A stretch of DNA of 64,000 bases from Apostichopus japonicus. Lineage: Eukaryota > Echinodermata > Holothuroidea > Aspidochirotida > Stichopodidae. Location of the stretch: the NCBI RefSeq assembly GCF_037975245.1, contig NC_092578.1, positions 5,373,001 through 5,437,000 of the forward strand. The letters run 5' to 3'. Shown here in pieces: positions 48,025 to 61,788 of the stretch (position 1 is its first letter; each line of letters opens with the position of its first letter). Made by a program: the position numbers and the translations under genes. The notes under the pieces are model-generated. The model made no database searches, was not told where the DNA came from, and saw nothing but the letters and a program-made list of their open reading frames with translations.

Positions 48025-51000
48025 ATTATACGAGAGGCGCATCAATTTTTCTTCATAAGAAGTTAAGCGTTGACTATATAGGCAAACTTAAGTTTTATCA
48101 AATATGTTGAAACCGAATCCATCGAACACAACAATAATCATTACAATAGCACGAACGGGTGGTAATTCTCCCAAATTTTTAGGTTTTATTAAATTATTAT
48201 ATTTTTTTACCCAAAATCAGAACCATTATGAAGACTCAATCGACTGGGAAAAGAATGCAGGAACAATTGTTTCGAAGTAGCCGTTGGCATACTTTAAATT
48301 AATGGAAAATCAATCAGCTTATTGAATTAAAGGTGTAAACAATGGGCACGTTAAATTTCGCAACAGCTAATTAACTAATAAGTGGCGTGCCCAAAAGGAG
48401 TGAGGGAGAGAGTGGGGCATGCCCCACCTCAAACGTCAGTGGGGGGGGGATAGTTCAGTAGGGCTCTCCTTTCTTGGCATACAATAGAGAAAGATAATAG
48501 ACCGTTATACTACAACGGGTGTACACCCCCCCCCCCAACACTCCTCCGACCCCTTCCCTTTTGTCAATCTCACACAATATTTATTAGCACAACCTTGCGT
48601 TTAGAACTACTTATATAGAAATACTCTTTGGTCTAAATCTGCCTCTGAACGAACCATTTGATGTCTATTTTTATCTGGGGAAGGTCTCTCCCCCCCCCCC
48701 CACAAGTATGCAATGACCCTAGGCCAGCACCTACACCTTCATAGGATCCTGCAGAATTAACCTAGTATGGTTCTTCCATAAAGGTTAAGTCACCTACTTC
48801 AAATCAGTTGGGGGAGAACTTTGAACCCACCTCCTCTATATCTCCTTTTTCAAAATGAAATAAAACTGTTAACAAACTGCTTATCCACTAGAGAGCCTGT
48901 GTAGAAGAATGTGTAAAAGTAAGTTGGCCTGACGTTTCGATCCTATAGCAGGATCTTCTTCAACGGCTAAAAAAAGGTTCGAAACGTCAGGCCAGTTTAC
49001 TTTTACCATGGAGGTAAAAACAGAGTTTCACCTCCATGATTTACACATATATCCTGTTTAGCAATCATGTGAATGCCACTGTAAATGGCTGTTTTCCGTT
49101 ATTACTATTTATTTATTTATTGCAGAAATAAGTGTTAAAATGAACTCTTTGCATTTGCGGTTGTTCTGAAAGGACAGGCGGGTTGGAGACAAATGGCATA
49201 TTTCTTTTTAAACTTGTGATCAAGTTGCATGTAACGCAGCAACGCTAGACAACGTGATGTTTGTCACGTCATAACATTCTCGTAACTTGTCAACTAGACC
49301 AATATCATACCAATATATTTTGACGTGTTTTCAACACTTTAACAAATTTCGTCAAGATATGACGTTAGCGTTATTTCTAAATTCAATAAAAATCATATTT
49401 TTTGAAACTTTTTTCAAGTTATGTACAACGCAGCAATGTGACAGTTTTCATAAGGATGTAACTCGTCAACTCGACAAAACTATGCAAATTTGTCGTTTTG
49501 AACAAACACGAAAGAAGTCTGCCACTTAATTACTTACATGTCTACTCGATCGGAACCACCGTATGCATTTGAATGTTGTCGTTCGGACATTTTACACATA
49601 AATATATTGGCATATACGAGAGGCGCATCCAATACTTCTTCATAAGATTATACAGCGTTGACTATAGGCAAACTTTAAGTTTTATCAAATATGTTGAAAC
49701 AGAATCCACCGAATACAAAAACAACCGTTACAATAGAACGAACGGGTGGTAATTCCCCCAAACTTTTTAGGTTTTATTAATTTATTATATTTTTTACCCA
49801 ATATCAGAACCATTATGAAGACTCAATCGACTGGGAAAGGAATGCAGGAACAATTGTTTCGAAGTAGCCGTTGGCATACTTGAAATTATTGGAAATTCAC
49901 TCAGCTTATTGAATTAAAGGTGTAAACAATGGCACGTTAAATTTCGCAACAACTAATTGACTGATCAGTGACTTGCCCAAAGGGAGTGAGTCGGGGGGGG
50001 GGGGGGTAGTTCAGTAGGGGCTCTCCTTTTTTGGCATACAATAGAGAAAGATAATAGACCGTTATACTACAACGGGTGTACACCCCCTCCCCCCCCCGAC
50101 CCCTTCCCTTTTGTCAACCTCACACAATATTTATTAGTACAACCTTGCGTTTAGAACTACTTATATAGAAATACTCTTTGGTCTAGATCTGCCTCTGAAC
50201 GAACCATTTGATGTCTATTTTTATCTGGGGAAGGTCTCCCCCCCCCCCCCCCACACAAGTATGCAATGACCCTAGGCCAGCATCTACTCCTTTATAGGAT
50301 CTTGCAGAATTAACCTAGTATGGTTCTTCCATAAAGGTTTAGTCAACTAATTTAAATCAGTTGGGGGAGAACTTTGAACCCACCTCCTCTATATCTCCTT
50401 TTTCAAAATGAAATAAAACTGTTAGCAAACTGCTTATCCACTAGAGAGCCTGTGTAGAAGAATGTGTAAAAGTAAGTTGGCCTGACGTTTCGATCCTATA
50501 GCAGGATCTTCTTCAACGGCTAAACAAAGGTTCGAAACGTCAGGCCAACTTACTTTTACCATGGAGGTAAAAACAGAGTTTTTACCTCCATGATTTACAC
50601 ATATCTCCTTTTTGGCAATCATGTGAATGCCACTGTAAATGGCTGTTTTCCGTTATTACTATTTATTTATTTATTGCAGAAATAAGTGTTAAAATGAACT
50701 CTTTGCATTTGCGGTTGTTCTGAAAGGACAGGCGGGTTGGAGACAAATGGAATATTTCTTTTTAAACTTGTGATCAAGTTGCATGTAACGCAGCAACGCT
50801 AGACAACTTGATGTTTGTCACGTTATAACATTCTCGTAACTTGTCAACTCGACCAATATCATACCAATATATTTTGACGTGTTGTCAACACTTTCACAAA
50901 TTTCGTCAAGATATGACGTTAGCGTTATTTCTAAATTCAATAAAAATCATATTTCTTGAAACTTTTTTTCAAGTTATGTACAACGCAGCAACTTGACAAT

Positions 51001-53105
51001 TTTCATAAGGATTTAACTCGTCAACTCGACAAAACTATGCAAATGTTGTCGTTTTGAACAAACACGAAGAAGTCTGCCACTTAATTGCTTACATGTCCAC
51101 TCGATCGGAACCACCGTATGCATTTGAATGTTGTCGTTCGGACATTTTCCACATAAATATATTGGCATATACGAGAGGCGCATCCAATTTTTCTTCATAA
51201 GAAGTAAAGCGTTGACTATAGGCTAACTTTAAGTTTTATCAAATATGTTGAAACAGAATCCACCGAATACAAAAACAACCGTTACAATAGCCCGAACGGG
51301 TGGTAATTCCCCCAAATTTTTAGGTTTTATTAATTTATTATATTTTTTTTACCCAATGTCAGAACCATTATGAAGACTCAATCGACTGGGAAAGGAATGC
51401 AGGAACAATTGTTTCGAAGTAGCCGTTGGCATACTTGAAATTATTGGAAATTCACTCAGCTTATTGAATTAAAGGTGTAAACAATGGCACGTTAAATTTC
51501 GCAACAACTAATTGACTGATCAGTGACTTGCCCAAAGGGAGTGAGGGAGAGAGTGGGGCATGCCCCACTCCAATCGTCAGTCGGGGGGGGGGGTAGTTCA
51601 GTAGGGGCTCTCCTTTTTTGGCATACAATAGAGAAAGATAATAGACCGTTATACTACAACGGGTGTACACCCCCTCCCCCCCCGACCCCTTCCCTTTTGT
51701 CAACCTCACACAATATTTATTAGTACAACCTTGCGTTTAGAACTACTTATATAGAAATACTCTTTGGTCTAGATCTGCCTCTGAACGAACCATTTGATGT
51801 CTATTTTTATCTGGGGAAGGTCTCCCCCCCCCCCACACAAGTATGCAATGACCCTAGGCCAGCATCTACTCCTTTATAGGATCTTGCAGAATTAACCTAG
51901 TATGGTTCTTCCATAAAGGTTTAGTCAACTAATTTAAATCAGTTGGGGGAGAACTTTGAACCCACCTCCTCTATATCTCCTTTTTCAAAATGAAATAAAA
52001 CTGTTAGCAAACTGCTTATCCACTAGAGAGCCTGTGTAGAAGAATGTGTAAAAGTAAGTTGGCCTGACGTTTCGATCCTATAGCAGGATCTTCTTCAACG
52101 GCTAAACAAAGGTTCGAAACGTCAGGCCAACTTACTTTTACCATGGAGGTAAAAACAGAGTTTTTACCTCCATGATTTACACATATCTCCTTTTTGGCAA
52201 TCATGTGAATGCCACTGTAAATGGCTGTTTTCCGTTATTACTATTTATTTATTTATTGCAGAAATAAGTGTTAAAATGAACTCTTTGCATTTGCGGTTGT
52301 TCTGAAAGGACAGGCGGGTTGGAGACAAATGGAATATTTCTTTTTAAACTTGTGATCAAGTTGCATGTAACGCAGCAACGCTAGACAACTTGATGTTTGT
52401 CACGTTATAACATTCTCGTAACTTGTCAACTCGACCAATATCATACCAATATATTTTGACGTGTTGTCAACACTTTCACAAATTTCGTCAAGATATGACG
52501 TTAGCGTTATTTCTAAATTCAATAAAAATCATATTTCTTGAAACTTTTTTTCAAGTTATGTACAACGCAGCAACTTGACAATTTTCATAAGGATTTAACT
52601 CGTCAACTCGACAAAACTATGCAAATGTTGTCGTTTTGAACAAACACGAAGAAGTCTGCCACTTAATTGCTTACATGTCCACTCGATCGGAACCACCGTA
52701 TGCATTTGAATGTTGTCGTTCGGACATTTTCCACATAAATATATTGGCATATACGAGAGGCGCATCCAATTTTTCTTCATAAGAAGTAAAGCGTTGACTA
52801 TAGGCTAACTTTAAGTTTTATCAAATATGTTGAAACAGAATCCACCGAATACAAAAACAACCGTTACAATAGCCCGAACGGGTGGTAATTCCCCCAAATT
52901 TTTAGGTTTTATTAATTTATTATATTTTTTTTACCCAATGTCAGAACCATTATGAAGACTCAATCGACTGGGAAAGGAATGCAGGAACAATTGTTTCGAA
53001 GTAGCCGTTGGCATACTTGAAATTATTGGAAATTCACTCAGCTTATTGAACTAAAGGTGTAAACAATGGGCACGTTAAATTTCGCAACAACTAATTAACT
53101 GATTG
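48025..53105 (+). repeat. tandem array of a 1.58-kb unit (three full copies and a partial fourth)
   Basis: The marker CGAGAGGCGCATC occurs at 48031, 49617, 51172 and 52754, giving units of 1586, 1555 and 1582 bp and a 350-bp partial copy. Copy 1 is diverged. The distal part of copy 2 (from about 50434) and copy 3 look identical over hundreds of bases, implying a very recent duplication or an assembly duplication. Copy 2 has lost a roughly 30-bp piece near 49990. Each unit contains poly-C/poly-G tracts, a long inverted repeat and runs of CGTCAACTCGAC-like sequence. Short ORFs recur in each copy but have no recognisable domain. Confidence 0.9.
52034..52182. repeat. inverted repeats inside each 1.58-kb unit (also 48893-49042 and 50452-50600)
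   Basis: One pair is AAGTTGGCCTGACGTTTCGA and its complement TCGAAACGTCAGGCCAACTT about 45 bp apart. A second adjacent pair is ATGGAGGTAAAAAC and its complement. On the minus strand the first arm continues as TTGAAGAAGATCCTG, ATAGGATCGAAACGTCAGG, resembling a hammerhead core (CTGANGA, stem, GAAAC-GTC) with its first C changed to T. This suggests the unit derives from a Penelope-like element terminus. Confidence 0.55.
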
Positions 53106-54076
53106 CATCTGCACCCGGCGGCGTACGTCGCCAGTTTCGATTGGGTGTATAGCGGCTTCGAAACCGAATAGCTCTTTTGAAACCCCAATGCATAGGCTGA
53201 CCGAGCAACCTTTTGAAAAATACTCCAACAACACCGGCAATTTGTTTTATCATAAAGCTGTTGCATTTATAAAAAAATATATATATTTAAAAAACTGTTG
53301 CATTTATAAAAAATTAAAAAAAAAAAAAACTGTTTCTCAGAGCTCTAGTGGCGATCCAGGGGCAAAGCCATCGAAGCTGCAGCAATGTTAAGCATTTCTT
53401 GTTCTCTGGCAGCGAGTTTAAGGGTCACCAGGATTGCTTCCAAATATGCTATAAATTCAGATAATGGTCACCCATGATCAAATTTCAACAAGCAGTTTAC
53501 TGTCCACTTTATAACGTAACTTTACATTGCGACATTGAATGGTCCTTATTAACACATTCCTGAATATCTGTGAATAAAAGTAGAAGAATCAGAAACTCTA
53601 GGCAAGTATGCTGTTGTAAAATTCTAGCAATTCTTAGCGTGCTAAAAGTTTAGGGCCAATGCTGATAAACTTTTTAGCACAAAAATACATGATAGAAACA
53701 GAAATTCAATCTCTCTGGAATTAAAGTTCAAAGCCGCTGTGGATTTTCTTCCCCTTGATTTTTGCTTTATTACACTTACGTTCATCGGTGTAAGACCACG
53801 CGGAATTTGGCTACGATTTTGAGATGGCCCGGCATCGATTTGAGACCAGCTTTGATTTTCATTGCGGCGACGGGGAGGGGTGGGTACCACAATGCATCCA
53901 CCTGTCGCCTGTATGTACGCCCCTGGCTGGGTCGTATCGAGAAAACCCGTTTTACTTCGTTGTCGTTCAGTTCATTTCGCTTCAACGATCATTTGCATTT
54001 GTAGTTTAGTTACTATGTTGCTTAATTACAATATAACCAACGGATCAAAGAGATCACTATACCATGCAGCTGTCTG

Positions 54077-54139
<63 letters not shown>

Positions 54140-56173
54140 GCTACCTATTATATCGTTAAGTAAGCTACCCTGTCATGCACAGTCTATCATTGCAACACAT
54201 TCACATGGTATATATAATTTTTGGATTTCCAATAGGCTACTTCCCCCTTTGAAAATATATGCAGTCAGTCACTAAATATTGCAAAGTGTCATATTAAAGG
54301 TTCATTGGTGACATCCAGATAATCATTATACAAATTTATACGAACATCACAAACAAGCGGTTGCAACTTTCTGCTTACCCCCCCCCCCACACCCCCTCTC
54401 CATTTTACATCATAAACCAATGGAGTCTGTGTTATGCAATATGTCAAGAGTTCAACAATTAAAAGAGACCAGTCCTGTCTTGTCCTGTCTTGATCTGTGT
54501 TTGAATATGGCCTACGACGGAACATTCCTCCATCAACATGTTTGGTTCGTCTAGGAATACTCTCCTTTGCGTTGCTATGCCTTGTTTCTTTAAATTGTAT
54601 TAATAAATGTACTCCGTTGTGATTGAATGGCAGAAATAAACGAGACGAAACGAAAAATGTAAAGAGAAGGCTCCATAATTTCTTTCACTAAAATGTAAAA
54701 TATGTTTCGCTATAACCGATTGTTTCGCTCGAAGTTCCCCAAAGCTCCTCCATTCGAATGGTTCAGGATTGAATGAGATTTAATGTTGGCAAGTTACAAA
54801 CCCAGCCGGTTGAACAATGACGGAGAACAAAAAAGAAAAAAAAAATGGAAAACGTGAAAGAAAACCAAAGAATGAATAAGTGTAAGAAATCAGAATATTC
54901 AAGTTGTCTCTTCTTATTTCTTTGTCTCAACAACTGTATATAACATTTATATATAACTGGAATATTAACGTTAATCCTTTACAGTGATACATTTAATTAC
55001 TTATTGTGCCTTGCAGCTTGGTGATTTACTTCTGGTGAACATTTATGCCTTTCTTCTTCGTCTTCTGAAGACTACGGAATGTTACTCAAAATGAGATTAC
55101 AATTTAGCAACCTCAAACAAAACTAGATATATTTACCAAATGAATATAAGTGAACAAGCACTCAAATGTCACCACTATGTGCCTAAACTTTCTGAAAGCT
55201 CTTTAGATTTAATCGTCATACCCTTCCGGAAGTACCGACAGAGTTATTCCCCGATATCAGTTAAGGATCGTTTAAATTTGAGAATGTGACGGTGAAGATG
55301 AATACTTCGAGAGTGGGGAGGGGTGGTGGGAGGGGGGGCATGGGTTTAGAAGGTTAAGCATGAGTACATGTCGATTATTCGACTTTCTAGAATATTCAAT
55401 GCGACCAATGAAGTTGACCGCTCATTTAATTTAAAATCGAAGCTCAACATTTAGACGCCCAGACTAGCATGAATGACAAGCAAATAACTCATAATGTGAG
55501 GGGAAAACATCGTTATTTGAAATGCTGCTTGACTATAATGAAGGTAATGAATGAATTGTTTGTTTTGTACGATTTTAGAAATATATGGACTCAATTTTTA
55601 TCAACATCAACTCAAACAGATATGTCAGCACAAAGGAATCTGTGTTATCGTTAAAGACAGAGCAACTAGCTATCGTAAAGACTCAAGTTGAAAGTTTCCT
55701 AATCGAACGAAAACAGAAAACAGAAATGCATTAGAATAATTTAACAAAACATGTCTTCCAAGTGGTATACCAATTAACGTTGTATTTTTCGTGATTAATT
55801 TCAGCCCTCTGTTCTACTTTTTCTTCTCTCTTTTTCAAATATATTTAGTAATTGATTCAAAGAAACATACTTTGGACGGTCCAAGTGAGTTAAGTGTACA
55901 CCTCGGCTCATGCCAGAGTTGTTCGGCAAACTTGTCACAGCAAAGTTCATCATGGGTAAATTGGGAAAACACACTCGCAACAGATTTCGAGTAGGCATAT
56001 AGTCTGAAGCGGTTCATTAAATCCTTGGCATTTTTGTCATGGACCTAGATTATTAAACGGCAAGATGTAACATGTCGAACAGAGATGGATGAATCTACCA
56101 AATGAATGACCACATTGAGTATAGTGAACTATAATAGTTGTATATCTTGTCCTGTCTCTCAAACTACATAACG
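53106..56173. other. intergenic region, no supported gene
   Basis: It includes a 58-bp (TA)n tract (54079-54136), short poly-C tracts and several short ORFs without splice context or recognisable motifs. I see no RNA gene. A 200-bp open stretch near 55.8-56.0 kb has no family resemblance and was not called. Confidence 0.6.
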
Positions 56174-58676
56174 TCAGTCCATCTTTAGTGTGCGTGACAA
56201 TGCTTTCAGTCTCTGCATCAGTTGTTGCTTCTGCTGAAGTAAGTTTTCTTCCAATGCCTTTGCTTCTGAAAGAAGTTTGTCGACACGATTTGGGCAAAAA
56301 TTCTCAAATTCTTCACTCTCCCTGTTTTAGCAAAAAAGATTTTGTTTCAAATTTATTTGTACCAGATGTGATCAAGTGACATAAGGTTGTTTACAGGGAT
56401 TTACAGAAAGAGACTTAATTTTAATATTTGTCGCATCAACATGAAGTACTTCATATATTTTCAAACAATCCTCGACATTGACGGGCGTTAGGGGAAGAGG
56501 ATTCAGGGGACAGATGCCCCCACCTTGGGTGGGGGTGGAGGGCTCAGCCTGGGGATTTATTTTAATATTCATTGCAACAAAATGTATTCTTCAAGTAAGC
56601 TAAATGAAGATATTCTATATGGTCTTAGTCTGTAAAATTAAAGAGTGAAGGAGTAATCAGTGATGATGCCATGTTACGTACCTTCCTCTACACGAACTTA
56701 ATTATCATTAATGAAGTAATCACTGTGAATAACATTATATTTAGTAACAGATGGTGTTCTTATTCCAATAAAAAAGAATTTCAAGAATCTTGTTATTACT
56801 ACATGTCACTTTTAAAACAACTTTTTAACTTTGTTGTCGTTTGTACTTTTTCGTTTTCGGAAAAGTTGCATAAACAGTTGCATAAACATAATAAATCGAT
56901 GATACTCTAGCAATTATTAGATCATTCACAATTTTTTTTTAAAAAGTCCTATTGAAAACATTTGATATGACTTACTTGAAAACATGTATCCACTGAAGGC
57001 ATCCAGATTTCAAATCGTTACCAGCATCTGTTATTGCCATTGAACATATAGAAATGGGTTTGAATGAATCATTTCGTTAAATGTAACTCTTAACTGAAGA
57101 CCCTCTATTCCCCGTAGACCATACTGTCAGGCGTGTAAATCAGAATTTTATATATCGTACTTTTGTCATTTCATGGAATCGAGAAGCCAAACTTATCAGT
57201 ATCGTTACTAGTCAGTACAGAATTTCAAGATACCCCTGGAACAATCACCAACAGCGAGTTTAAGTACATGCGCCTAACCATTTTTTTGCCTTTGTTTACA
57301 TTTTCAGTGGAATCGGGAAGCAGAATTGCTATTCTGTTTTAAGAAATAAAGAGTCCCATCATTAAATTAACATAGTGTGATGTATAACTCATATTCAGAA
57401 ATTATATTATCTAATCTGACTAAACCACTGTATGTACCTTGTCACCTGTTACCTTTGTCATAATGGTTTGCCCACAGGGTCAACTCCTGACCCCTCTAGA
57501 CTCCTGCTAAGTCTGATTATCTATAATGCGTTATACTCTCTTATAAATTTACCATCATTACATATAAGTAGTCTAGATCTGGAAGCTGTGGAAGAAAGAC
57601 ATTAAAACAGCAGAAACCTACCATTTGTCTGTGTCTCCAATTTAATATTTGCGTGCAACATCACACATAGTACTCTGCGTATATACTGCACATTATGATG
57701 CAATATATTTACTTGGATATAGCAGTAATTTTTCAATGGTTCATAAACGCTCAATAAAGTTGATGTTATCTTCAAAACTGAGCACCACAAAGTTTCAAAG
57801 CTTTGAAAACAGTTTCTTCAAGTACTGGTATTCGAGCATCATGCTAAAGATCTATTTCTCTTACCTTTTAACACTGATTCAAGCATAACTTCAGATTGGT
57901 CTGGTCTCATCCTGCACAGAGATTTCTTTGCAACGACGTCATCGCCGCTGATAGATGTGTCCATTCTTTTCAGTTCTGGCAGATTAGCTCTGGAGGAGCT
58001 GTACGGTATCTTGAAATCTCCGGAGGGGCCTAATTCCATTAATGTTCTGTGATCCTGTTAGTAATGATCCAAATGATAGCTTAACAAAAGACGGAACTGA
58101 TTGGCTGTAAGGGTTTGTATCAAATCATATTTCAACTGGATGGAATTAATTATAATGATAACTTTTTTACCCATATATGCTCTCCTGACAGTCAAACTTA
58201 TATGATAAAGTTTAAAGTGATATGTTATAGTCTACGATACATATTTGGTGCTCTATTTTCACGTCATTTTCTCTACTTATTTAGTTGGTTACCCACATCA
58301 CCAGTACTTCAATGGGTAACAAGTGTCTAGTGGTACATAGTTGGAATAAAAATGAGATTACTTTTACAAATTAAGCAAACGTTACAATTTGCAAAAGATC
58401 GTCCATTGGAAGAATTCAGACTTAAAATATTAACACCTTTAAGGTTATTGCATTGAATCTGTAGCTTAGTGCACTTTCAGTTGATCCTCCAGTAGCAAGA
58501 TCGACTTAGTAATATGTCATGAAATATCCTATTGTGTATACTTTGGGGGAAGTACTAACCATGGTAGACTCTGTTGACATTTGCTCTGATAGTTGAGATT
58601 CAGTGATGGTACGGTTAGCAGTTTCATTATTTAGTTGCACCCTCTCAGAGCTGGTTTTCTTATCCATATCAAGCAT
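56174..58676 (-). CDS. TEX12: TEX12-like synaptonemal-complex central element protein, 168 aa, four exons
   Basis: Coding exons, 5' to 3': 58560-58676, 57865-58054, 56976-57027 and 56174-56321. All have GT/AG borders and matching phases, giving 507 bp. The N-terminal two thirds are Ser/Thr-rich and look disordered (KKTSSERVQLNN, ISGDDVVAKKS). The C-terminus is a heptad-like coiled coil, VDKLLSEAKALEENLLQQ then MQRLKALSRTLKMD. It aligns by eye with the TEX12 tail ([20 protein letters not shown]...), and the gene ends at the same point as TEX12. TEX12 pairs with SYCE2 to form the central-element fibre of the synaptonemal complex in meiosis. A second in-frame ATG lies three codons downstream. 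An acceptor-like site (CCATATAG) just upstream of the ATG suggests a 5' noncoding exon. The fold looks right, but orthology is only by eye. Confidence 0.6.
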
Positions 58677-61600
58677 AAGTGCTCTGTAACTTCAAATGCT
58701 ATATGGAAGAAAACAAAATGAGAGAAATCACGCATGACATAAGATCAATGAACGGGTGACAAGTTGAACATTTACTATTGAATGAAAAATTAGCCTAAGT
58801 TTACCATAATACAGGTGTTCAATTCTAAACTGTGACAGGTGGCTTCAGTCACCTATGCTGAAAACATTGTATGCATCATTAGCTCTGGACCAATATTAAA
58901 TCATGGGACAAACTTTTACCTATCAGGCTCGATCAAATGGTTAACAACTCACTGATAATGCAGTCACATGGCTAATCCTAAGATTACTTTGTTTGGTCAA
59001 CAAATAGGCCAGCCTATGTAGCCAAATTTATGTGCATTGCCTATGTCTATTTTCTTTTCTGAATTCAAGCTTCTGAATTGGGCCTAGCCTAGGCAAAACA
59101 TAGTACCAGTACGTAGCCTACTAGTAAACTGTAGTATCGCCTAGCTAGTGCAAGGAATCTTAGTGTTAGGCTATATAATTAGCTTTGTTGTCCTTTTTCC
59201 AGCATCGTCTTGTGATAGATTTTTACCGATTCACTGCTATTTCGACCGACGACAAAATCACTGTTTGCATTATTACTAAAACCAACCTAGGCTACTGTAG
59301 TGTATGACAAAGAGTGAGGTCTACCATCCGTTTTAACTTCATAATCTTAACTTACTGTGAGTGTGATGGGTGGTCAAACGTTAGGCCTAACAATACATTA
59401 GGCTAAGCTATAGGCCTTATAATTGAACAACAATGTTCGTTCGTCTGTGCCCAAGCAACCACAACAAAAATGTCTTAATATTGAATATCGAACTACTCTA
59501 CCTAAATGAATAACGTTAAAGTTGTACAGTCTAACTTACTGTAATCAATAGTACTCGAACGTTTTTACTTACAGTTACTACTACTATAGCAGGATTCCGT
59601 GGATACAAGTTAGGCCTACGAGTCTGATCTGAACGTTGGGTCAATGCACCAAGCGCAGCTCAGGCACGGTACAGACAGGTACGTAGGCACTTTCAACGTA
59701 CAGTATATGGAAGGCCAGAAGGGCTTGTGACATAAATTATGTAGCTCGAAATCCGGATACATTCCATTTGCTTTCGGATGGGACAAGCATGGACTCAAGA
59801 TATATTTTCCATTCGGATTGCGCTCACATTGTTAGACGAGAGACTCAAACATGCCCTGGGTCTCCGCATATGACACATTCATTTGCGTCCTCACAGAACA
59901 TTTACAACAATTTCATGATCGCATTAACCATCGAAACAGTGATTATATCTGTTGATTTTTAAAATACGATCACAGATACCAGTGATACCGAAATTTTGGT
60001 TCATCCCAAGCCATACCACATGCTCTGTAGAATCAACCAAACCAAATCAATGAGAATATGATTACAGGGTGTCATAGACAAAGATTATTCGGGGCGAAGC
60101 AGGGACGGCAGTGTAATCTGCTCCTCAGAAGGCTTTCTTCATAAAGTTACTAAACATAATGCGAGGTTTCTATGAACAAGTTAGCGTTGATTTAGTGATT
60201 AATTGTGGTCTTAAATAGTGAACTAGTACATCTCAGTCCATTTGGATCAATATAAAGAAAAGAGATACATGCGTACACCTACCCACACGTACTTATAAGT
60301 ATTTGTATATTTGGATCGTTAATATTAACAAGGCTTTGGCCACTGGGACCATGGGAACACGTGGCCTCTCCCATCTCATCCCCTCAATTTTTCTTCTAGA
60401 TGACTTACATTTTATAACGATTCAATTTGATATCTGCCTTTTTTTGTTGTTTTCTTCTTTATGCTGCGATATCATGGTACTAAGGTTGACTTAGATGCCA
60501 CTATTGTTTGTAGATGCTGCGGTTGAGTTTTACACAGCAGATAACCAATGTTCTTTGGTTCTCACGCAACAACGACGACTTCTTTTTCGCTTTTGGCGTT
60601 CCATACGTAATAACTATCATCAATATCAATATCGTTCAAGCTCCTTGGCCAAGTCTTACCTACTATAGGCAAGAGATGGGATTCCTAGGATCTGTGGTAC
60701 TCGATAAAACATATTTTTTTCACTCCCAAAATTATGCCTGTTTGTGATGTAACATAACAACTCCGTAACTTCTTAAGAATTCGTAAAGGCCTAGGCTAGG
60801 CCTGGCTATCATGCATAGGCCTAACTTGTTATTCCTTGACCCTACAGTATACAGTAATAATAATAGCCTATCAGTATCACTCACTCAGTTTAGCTAGGAT
60901 ATGCTGTGAATTGTTAACTTTTCAGGCCAATATGAACAATATGATTACCTGTTCAGTAGGGCAGAAGCTTATAACGTAAGGACTACTGGTCCTATAGGCT
61001 ATAGTCACAAAACTTTCCTAGCTATAGCATGCTATAATTGGAGCAAATAAAATAGCTAGTAATACTAATGGATGAATATAGACAAAGACCTTGATTATTA
61101 ACAACCACTGAGCAGTACACTGCATTTCTAACACAATTTTATTTTGAGAGAATCAGTGCAACTTTAATTAATAGGAAATTGCAAGATTTTCATGGGTGTG
61201 ACACCTACAGGAGTCAATAAAAACAATGGACTAATATCGAATTTCAGGCACGGACTCAGGAGCCAATCATATAGCTGTGTATGAAGTAGCACTCTGAATA
61301 CTTAGCATACATGTACTTTAAAGGCATTGAAGACTCGCCCTAAACCATGTGCCGCGCTCTGAAAAGGTTAACTTTTTGTTGCTTGCAAGTGAGGTTTTCT
61401 TCTTGTCACTACAAAATGCAGACAGTAATGAATCGTGATACCTTGTTATCTTTTATCTAGACCTGCTATGTACACTGTGTTGTGGGTATTGACCATAGCT
61501 GTATGTATTGACTGCAAACTAGTGTCTAATTACCGAAGGTAGCAAGCTGTGAGTGTATTTTCTGGGATCGGTGGTGGTGTCTAACACTTCTGTTACACCT

Positions 61601-61762
61601 CATTCGAAACTAGGTCAGATTACCGGCATCAGACGTTTCTTTGTGCGCAAGTCTTCACACCCTTTTAAAAAGTTAGTATCTTGAAAAGTGGAATCGCTAT
61701 ATATAGCGGCTATGATCTTCTGCCCTCGTAATAATTATATTACTTTTATTATTTTTTTTTAG
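58677..61762. other. shared upstream region of the divergent TEX12-like and METTL6 genes
   Basis: No coding sequence is supported across about 3 kb. It should hold 5' noncoding exons and promoters of both genes: the METTL6 coding exon begins at an acceptor (61761-61762), and the TEX12-like ATG exon also follows an acceptor-like site. The 59.0-59.6 and 60.8-61.0 kb stretches are unusually rich in TAGGCCTA-type motifs. A TTAA MITE occupies 61318-61668. Confidence 0.5.
61318..61668 (-). mobile_element. TTAA-flanked MITE, copy 3, inverted
   Basis: This 351-bp element starts TTAAAGGCATTGAAGACTCG and ends AAGTCTTCACACCCTTTTAA. It is an inverted copy of 3924-4276 along its full length (ACACTTCTGTTACACCTCAT, TAATTACCG, TACCTTGTTATCTTTTATCT). 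It ends about 95 bp before the first METTL6 coding exon. Confidence 0.8.
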
Positions 61763-61788
61763 ACTTCCTGAGATGTCATCTTAAACCA

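Noticed and set aside
50434-52780. Identical short ORFs at 50434-50622/52016-52204 and 51013-51198/52595-52780
   Set aside because: They are identical because they lie in duplicated array units; the first runs through an inverted repeat and neither has a recognisable domain.
53762-54004. Possible small genes on either strand near 53.8-54.0 kb
   Set aside because: Open frames of about 60-80 codons overlap on both strands with no splice context and no family resemblance.
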